From Aquamicrobium sp. (lineage in GTDB: Bacteria > Pseudomonadota > Alphaproteobacteria > Rhizobiales > Rhizobiaceae): a stretch of DNA of 9,108 nt. The notes beneath the pieces are model-generated. The model was given only the letters and a program-made list of their open reading frames with translations. It was not told where the DNA came from and did not search any database. How positions within the stretch are numbered: position 1 is the first letter of the stretch; every line of letters begins with the position of its first letter. The stretch lies in NCBI GenBank assembly GCA_014860725.1, contig JACZJD010000070.1, positions 1-9,108 on the forward strand, given 5' to 3'. The translations under genes and the position numbers were made by a program. Of this stretch, positions 5,288 through 9,108 are shown in pieces.

Positions 5288-6894
5288 CGGCGGCGGCAGG
5301 CGGCATGCGCCCCGCGAGCACGCGGGTGATGAACCTCGCGCATTTCCTGACGCAGGCGGCGCGGCGCGATCCCGGCGGCATCGGCTTCGTCTGGGGCGAG
5401 CGGCGCTGGACATGGGCCGAGATGGACGCGCGCGTCGATGCCATGGCGGCGGCGCTCACGCAGCGCTTCGGGGTCCGCAAAGGCGACCGCATCCTCGTGC
5501 AGTCCTCCAACTGCAACCAGATGTTCGAGTCGATGTTCGCCTGCTTCCGCGCCGGCGCGGTGTGGGTGCCGACCAACTTCCGCCAGACGCCGGACGAGGT
5601 CGCCTATCTGGCGCAGGCGAGCGGCGCGCGCGGCATGATCTGCGGCGCGGAGTTTCCCGACCATGCCGCGGTCTGCCGCGCCGCCTCGCCCGCGCTCGAC
5701 TTCGTCGTCGCCATCGGCGAGGCCGAGTTCGGCGACGACTACGACCGCATCGTCGCGAGCCATCTCGGCACGAAGGCCGAGAGCGCCGCTGTCGACCGCG
5801 ACGATCCGTGCTGGTTCTTCTTCACCTCCGGCACCACCGGCCGGCCCAAGGCCGCGGTGTTGACCCACGGCCAGATGGCCTTCGTCGTCACCAACCATCT
5901 GTGCGACCTGATGCCGGGCACCGGGCCGGGCGATGCCTCGCTCGTCGTGGCACCCTTGTCGCACGGCGCGGGCGTGCACCAGCTCGTGCAGGTGGCGCAC
6001 GGGGTCAAGACCATCCTGCCCGCCTCGCAGCGCTTCGACGTGGCGGCGGTGTGGGCGCTGGTCGAGAAATGGCGGGTGACCAACATCTTCACCGTGCCGA
6101 CCATCCTCAAGATGCTGGTCGAGGACCCTTCCGTCGACCGCTTCGACCATTCCTCGCTGCGCTATGTCATCTATGCCGGCGCGCCGATGTATCGGACCGA
6201 CCAGAAGCTGGCACTGCGGAAGCTCGGCCCGGTTCTGGTGCAGTATTTCGGGCTGGGCGAGGTGACCGGCAACATAACCGTGCTGCCGCCGGCCTATCAC
6301 GACCCCGAGGACGGCCCGCATGCGCGCATCGGCACCTGCGGCTTCGAGCGCACCGGCATGCAGGTCGAGATCCAGGACGAGGACGGCAGGGCGCTGGCGC
6401 CGGGCGAGACGGGCGAGATCTGCGTCGTCGGCCCGGCCGTCTTTGCCGGCTACCACGACAACCCGGAGGCCAACGCCAAGGCGTTCCGCAACGGCTGGTT
6501 CCGCACCGGCGATCTGGGCCACATGGACGCCGAGGGCTTCGTCTACATCACCGGCCGCGCCTCCGACATGTATATCTCGGGCGGCTCCAACATCTATCCG
6601 CGCGAGATCGAGGAGAAGATCCTCCAGCATCCCGGTGTCGGCGAGGTCGCGGTGCTGGGCGTGCCGGACCCGGTGTGGGGCGAGGTCGGCGTCGCGGTCT
6701 GCGTCGCGCGCGAGGGCTATTCCCCGGCGCAGATCGACCTCGCCGGCTGGCTCGGCGAGAAGATCGCCCGCTACAAGATGCCGAAGCGGTTCGTGTTCTG
6801 GGACGAGATGCCGAAATCGGCCTACGGCAAGATCGCCAAGAAGCTGATCCGCGAGGAGCTGGCGCGGCGCGGCGAGCTGGAGGAAACGGCATGA
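5284..6894 (+). CDS. AMP-dependent acyl-CoA synthetase/ligase
   Basis: ANL-superfamily enzyme that activates a carboxylic acid as its acyl-AMP and transfers it to CoA. The 536 residues carry the ATP loop TSGTTGRPK (181-189), an A5 motif YFGLGE (321-326, where the usual YGxTE has Gly for Thr), TGD with D410, GRASD with R425 and D428 (Ser where Lys is common), GGSNIYPREIEE, and the catalytic lysine K516 in SAYGK. All residues needed for catalysis are present. The acid cannot be named; medium-chain, aromatic or alicyclic acids are all possible for this group. The start at 5284 is chosen for the ATGA overlap with the leader ORF and a moderate GGCGGAG (5269-5275). ATG 5305 and ATG 5329 (MNLAHFL) are alternatives. 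Its stop overlaps the next ATG. Confidence 0.92.
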   Translation: MTAAAGGMRPASTRVMNLAHFLTQAARRDPGGIGFVWGERRWTWAEMDARVDAMAAALTQRFGVRKGDRILVQSSNCNQMFESMFACFRAGAVWVPTNFRQTPDEVAYLAQASGARGMICGAEFPDHAAVCRAASPALDFVVAIGEAEFGDDYDRIVASHLGTKAESAAVDRDDPCWFFFTSGTTGRPKAAVLTHGQMAFVVTNHLCDLMPGTGPGDASLVVAPLSHGAGVHQLVQVAHGVKTILPASQRFDVAAVWALVEKWRVTNIFTVPTILKMLVEDPSVDRFDHSSLRYVIYAGAPMYRTDQKLALRKLGPVLVQYFGLGEVTGNITVLPPAYHDPEDGPHARIGTCGFERTGMQVEIQDEDGRALAPGETGEICVVGPAVFAGYHDNPEANAKAFRNGWFRTGDLGHMDAEGFVYITGRASDMYISGGSNIYPREIEEKILQHPGVGEVAVLGVPDPVWGEVGVAVCVAREGYSPAQIDLAGWLGEKIARYKMPKRFVFWDEMPKSAYGKIAKKLIREELARRGELEETA

Positions 6895-7634
6895 GCGGCG
6901 CGGTCGTCGTCACCGGCGGGGCCTCCGGCATCGGGCTGGAGACGGCGCGGCTGCTGCAGGAGCGCGGCTTTGTGCCCCACATCGCCGACCTGAAGCGCGA
7001 GGCGCTGGACGAGGCGCGCGCCACGCTCGGCCTGCCGCCGGAACAGGCGCACGCGCTGAGCGTCACCGACGAGGCGGCGGTGGAGGACATGGTCGCGAAG
7101 GTTGCGCAGGCAGGCACGCTCGCGGGCGTGGTCAACTGCGCCGGCATCGCCATGGATCGCCCGGCGGTCGAGACCAGCGTCGAGGATTTCCGCCGCATCG
7201 TCGACGTCAACCTCACAGGCACCTTCATCGTCTCGCGCGCGGCGGCCCGCCTGTGGCTGGCGCAGGGAGAGGGCGGCGCCATCGTCAACGTCACCTCCGT
7301 CTCCGGCATGATCGGCAACAAGGGCCGCAGCGCCTACGGCGCGTCCAAGGGCGGCCAGAACCTCTTGACGCTGATCCTGGCCAACGAGCTCGGCCCGCAC
7401 GGCATCCGCGTCAACGCCGTCGCGCCCGGGCCGATCGACACGCCGCTGACCAAGGCGATCCACACCGGCGACGTGCGTGCGCAGTGGAACGCGCGCGTCT
7501 CGCTGCGCCGCTACGGCGAGCCGCGCGAGATCGCCTCGGCCGTGGCCTTCCTGCTGTCGCCCGACGCCAGCTACGTCAACGGCCACATCCTCGTCGTGGA
7601 CGGCGGCTTCGTCACCGCCGGCCTGGCGCCGTAG
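6891..7634 (+). CDS. SDR-family NAD-dependent oxidoreductase 2 (FabG-like)
   Basis: Classical short-chain dehydrogenase of 247 residues with a textbook motif set: TGGASGIG (8-15), D33 after the second strand (NAD preference), N82-C-A-G85, S136, Y149 and K153 with the usual Ser-Tyr gap of 13, PGPIDTPL, and a C-terminal VDGGF. Homologues are often annotated as 3-oxoacyl-ACP reductases, but in this setting it more likely acts on the imported compound or its CoA ester. It is clearly diverged from the first SDR, so the two are not a recent duplication and probably act on different positions or steps. ATG 6891 overlaps the ligase stop (ATGA), with GGAGGA (6879-6884) six bases upstream. Confidence 0.93.
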   Translation: MSGAVVVTGGASGIGLETARLLQERGFVPHIADLKREALDEARATLGLPPEQAHALSVTDEAAVEDMVAKVAQAGTLAGVVNCAGIAMDRPAVETSVEDFRRIVDVNLTGTFIVSRAAARLWLAQGEGGAIVNVTSVSGMIGNKGRSAYGASKGGQNLLTLILANELGPHGIRVNAVAPGPIDTPLTKAIHTGDVRAQWNARVSLRRYGEPREIASAVAFLLSPDASYVNGHILVVDGGFVTAGLAP

Positions 7635-7646
7635 GGAGCGGCGCGG

Positions 7647-8504
7647 ATGCGGTCGCTGCGCCATCCCGGTCCGCCCGCCGCCGAGCGGGTGCGCGCGGTT
7701 CCCTGCCGTGCCCATCGCCTTTCCCTGACCCTGCCGGCGGGCAGCAGCGTCAACGAGGCGGTGACCGGCGCGCTGGCCGAAGCCGGCTTCGCCTCGGGCG
7801 TCGTGCGGCTCGACGGGGTCTCCGTATCGCCGATGCGTTACGTGATCCCCGCGCCCGCGCCGGACGAAACCCACGTCGCCTGGTACAGCGACACCCGTGC
7901 GCCGGAAGGCGTTGTCACCGTCGAGAAGGCGGCGGTGATCGCCGGCATCCGCGACGGCGAACCCTTCATCCATTGCCATGGCATCTGGCGAGCGGCGGAC
8001 GGCGTGCGCCGCGCCGGCCATCTCCTGCCGCACGATTCGGTCGTGGCGCACGAGGCCCGCGTCGAGGCGTGGGGGATCGAGGGGGCGGCCTTCGTCGCCC
8101 GCGACGATCCGGAAACCAACTTCAAGCTGTTTTCCGCCGAGGTAGCGGCTGCGGGAGCCGCACCTCGCGAGGGCGGCCGGCCGGCGCTCGCCTGCACGGT
8201 GAGGCCGAACGGCGACATCTCACACACGCTCGAAGCCGCCTGCGCCCGCAACGGCATTCCGGAGGCGGCAGTGCACGGCGTCGGCAGCCTGATCGGCGTC
8301 GATTTCGCGGACGGCCGCCACGTGCCGTCCTACGCGACGGAGGTGATGGTGGCGAGCGGGCGCGTGGCCGCGGGCGGGGCGGAGGCCAGCCTCGACGTGG
8401 CGCTGGCCGACATGGACGGGGCGGTCCATGAGGGCGTCCTGCTGCGCGGCGGGAACCCGGTCTGCGTCACCTTCGAGCTGCTCGTCGTCGCGTCGGCGGG
8501 CTGA
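7647..8504 (+). CDS. Tandem PPC/DUF296-domain protein
   Basis: A 285-residue protein that appears to hold two PPC (plants and prokaryotes conserved, DUF296/PCC) domains. The first (about 25-150) has F-I-H109-C-H111-G and then G-H125-L-L-P, matching the His-x-His...His set that binds a metal in prokaryotic PPC structures. The second (about 175-280) has HGVGSLIGVDFADG, LADMDG and GNPVCVTFELLV, but the matching positions are S248, D250 and V264, so its metal site seems lost. In plants the domain occurs in AT-hook DNA-binding proteins; in bacteria its role is largely unknown and there is no AT-hook here. ATG 7647 follows GGGAG (7634-7638), 12 bp after the SDR stop. As last gene of the operon it probably serves the same pathway. 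The domain call is by eye from motifs. Confidence 0.8.
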   Translation: MRSLRHPGPPAAERVRAVPCRAHRLSLTLPAGSSVNEAVTGALAEAGFASGVVRLDGVSVSPMRYVIPAPAPDETHVAWYSDTRAPEGVVTVEKAAVIAGIRDGEPFIHCHGIWRAADGVRRAGHLLPHDSVVAHEARVEAWGIEGAAFVARDDPETNFKLFSAEVAAAGAAPREGGRPALACTVRPNGDISHTLEAACARNGIPEAAVHGVGSLIGVDFADGRHVPSYATEVMVASGRVAAGGAEASLDVALADMDGAVHEGVLLRGGNPVCVTFELLVVASAG

Positions 8505-8513
8505 AGGCGATCG

Positions 8514-8531
8514 CTTCACATTTCTTCATAT
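8514..8531. promoter_or_regulatory. Tandem direct repeat, possible OmpR-type activator site
   Basis: CTTCACAT (8514-8521) and CTTCATAT (8524-8531) match at 7 of 8 positions with a 10-bp period, the layout usual for OmpR/PhoB-family response regulators. A weak -10 candidate, TAGTCT (8562-8567), would put the repeats just upstream of the -35 region, as in activator-dependent promoters without a good -35. They precede the Spy/CpxP-like gene, whose relatives are commonly driven by two-component systems. Confidence 0.4.
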
Positions 8532-8548
8532 TGGCCGGGAACGGCCGA
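8531..8548. other. Small inverted repeat in the gap after the operon
   Basis: GGCCG (8533-8537) and CGGCC (8542-8546) form a perfect 5-bp stem around GGAA, extendable in RNA by U-G and U-A pairs. It could be a weak operon end signal, but no T-run follows. It could equally be part of the promoter for the next gene. Confidence 0.3.
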
Positions 8549-8611
8549 AACAGTCCTTCCCTAGTCTGGCTCCATCGCGGCGATCCGGCCGCATGGACAA
8601 GGAGCTTCACG

Positions 8612-9108
8612 ATGGAACACGACACGCAGGAAACCGGCATCGCCACCAACACCCCTGCGATCGGCAGGCCCCGCACGCGCTGGATCGTCGCCGGCGGCAT
8701 CGCCGTGCTGGCGATCGCTGGCATCGGCGCGGCCGGCGCGATGGGCGGGCCTGACGGCATGGGCCGGCAGTTCATGGAGGTCGGCATGAAGCATGGCGGC
8801 CATTTCGCTGGGCGCGGCCTCACCCGCGCGCTCGACGCCGTCGACGCCACCGCCGAGCAGGAAGACCGCATCTGGGCGATCATCGACGACACCCGCGCCG
8901 ACCTTCGACCGATGATGCGCGAGTTCCGCGACACGCGGACCGCCGTGATCGAGCTGATGGCCGCCGGCACCGTCGACCGCGCCGCCGCCGAGACGTTGCG
9001 CGCCGAGCGCATCGCCGCGCTCGACGAGGCGTCGAAGAAGGTGACGGCCGCGCTCCTCGACGCCGCCGAGGTGCTGACGCCGGAACAGCGCGCCGAACTG
9101 GTCAGGCA
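8612..9108 (+). CDS. Spy/CpxP-like LTxxQ-family periplasmic protein (3' truncated by window)
   Basis: The visible 165 residues start with a short polar segment, then T-R-W and one hydrophobic stretch (about 24-44), which is an uncleaved anchor or signal peptide. A Gly/Met/His-rich linker follows (MGRQFMEVGMKHGGHFAGRG) and then a helical region. LTPEQ (155-159) is a canonical LTxxQ motif, and ATAEQ (79-83) is a weaker first copy, as in Spy/CpxP-type envelope chaperones and metal-responsive proteins. The Met/His-rich linker suggests metal contact, which is not proven. ATG 8612 follows AAGGAG (8599-8604). The reading frame is open to the window end, so the C-terminus is missing. The 107-bp gap and candidate promoter set it apart from the catabolic operon; response-regulator and kinase genes may follow it outside the window. 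Confidence 0.8.
   Translation, partial: MEHDTQETGIATNTPAIGRPRTRWIVAGGIAVLAIAGIGAAGAMGGPDGMGRQFMEVGMKHGGHFAGRGLTRALDAVDATAEQEDRIWAIIDDTRADLRPMMREFRDTRTAVIELMAAGTVDRAAAETLRAERIAALDEASKKVTAALLDAAEVLTPEQRAELVR

Noticed and set aside
3453..5576. 707-codon open frame on the minus strand opposite SDR 1, the IclR gene and the ligase start
   Set aside because: It lies antisense to three genes with clear motifs. Long antisense frames are expected at this GC content because stop codons are rare; the translation is rich in Arg, Ala, Gly, His and Asp with no family motif.
5412..6890. Upstream extension of SDR 2 in frame through the ligase
   Set aside because: It is a shadow of the ligase. The SDR has a canonical N-terminus at 6891 with a good ribosome site and an ATGA overlap.
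8537..8567. GGGAAC as an ECF/EcfG-type -35 element before the Spy/CpxP-like gene
   Set aside because: No matching CGTT-type -10 lies 16-17 bp downstream; the nearest GTCT is 21 bp away.
1..9108. CRISPR arrays, tRNA or rRNA genes, insertion sequences, toxin or phage genes
   Set aside because: No regularly spaced repeats, no tRNA-like cloverleaf and no transposase or phage motif was seen in reading the window. The region looks like chromosomal metabolic content.

Overview
The window is a GC-rich stretch with strong GC3 bias, purine-rich Shine-Dalgarno sites and a palindromic intergenic repeat of the 'TCATCCCGGC...GCCGGGACCC' type. This suggests an alphaproteobacterium, most likely a Hyphomicrobiales (Rhizobiales) relative. 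That placement is inferred from style and gene content, not from a marker gene.

Layout. Positions 1-360 hold no credible gene. They carry a terminal stem-loop and two inverted copies of a palindromic repeat (54-112 and 198-254), arranged like a REPIN. Positions 361-595 are the control region of the main operon. It contains two perfect odd-centred palindromes (374-392 and 458-474) that share the consensus GRTCCAYAATRTGGAYC with centres 83 bp apart. From 596 to 8504 all genes lie on the + strand with gaps of 83 bp or less, several overlapping by ATGA: a fused TRAP permease DctQM, its periplasmic binding protein DctP, an SDR dehydrogenase, an IclR regulator, an AMP-forming acyl-CoA ligase, a second SDR, and a tandem PPC/DUF296-domain protein. 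After a 107-bp gap with a probable promoter of its own, a Spy/CpxP-like (LTxxQ) envelope protein starts at 8612 and runs off the window.

How it may work. The operon looks like a self-contained uptake and catabolism cassette. The TRAP system would bring in an organic acid, the SDRs would oxidise or reduce hydroxyl/keto groups, and the ligase would make the CoA thioester. The IclR protein, encoded mid-operon, is the natural candidate to bind the paired operators at the operon head and respond to the substrate or an intermediate. The substrate cannot be read from the sequence. The least understood member is the PPC/DUF296 protein: two domains in one chain, only the first keeping the His-x-His...His set. 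Its place as the last gene of a metabolic operon argues for a metabolic or sensing role rather than a generic DNA-binding one.

The most notable points are the paired operators, the tandem PPC protein with a degenerate second site, an 11-codon ORF with a strong ribosome site linking the IclR and ligase genes, a perfect 10-bp hairpin after dctP, and the REPIN-like repeat. No RNA genes, CRISPR arrays or insertion sequences were seen.
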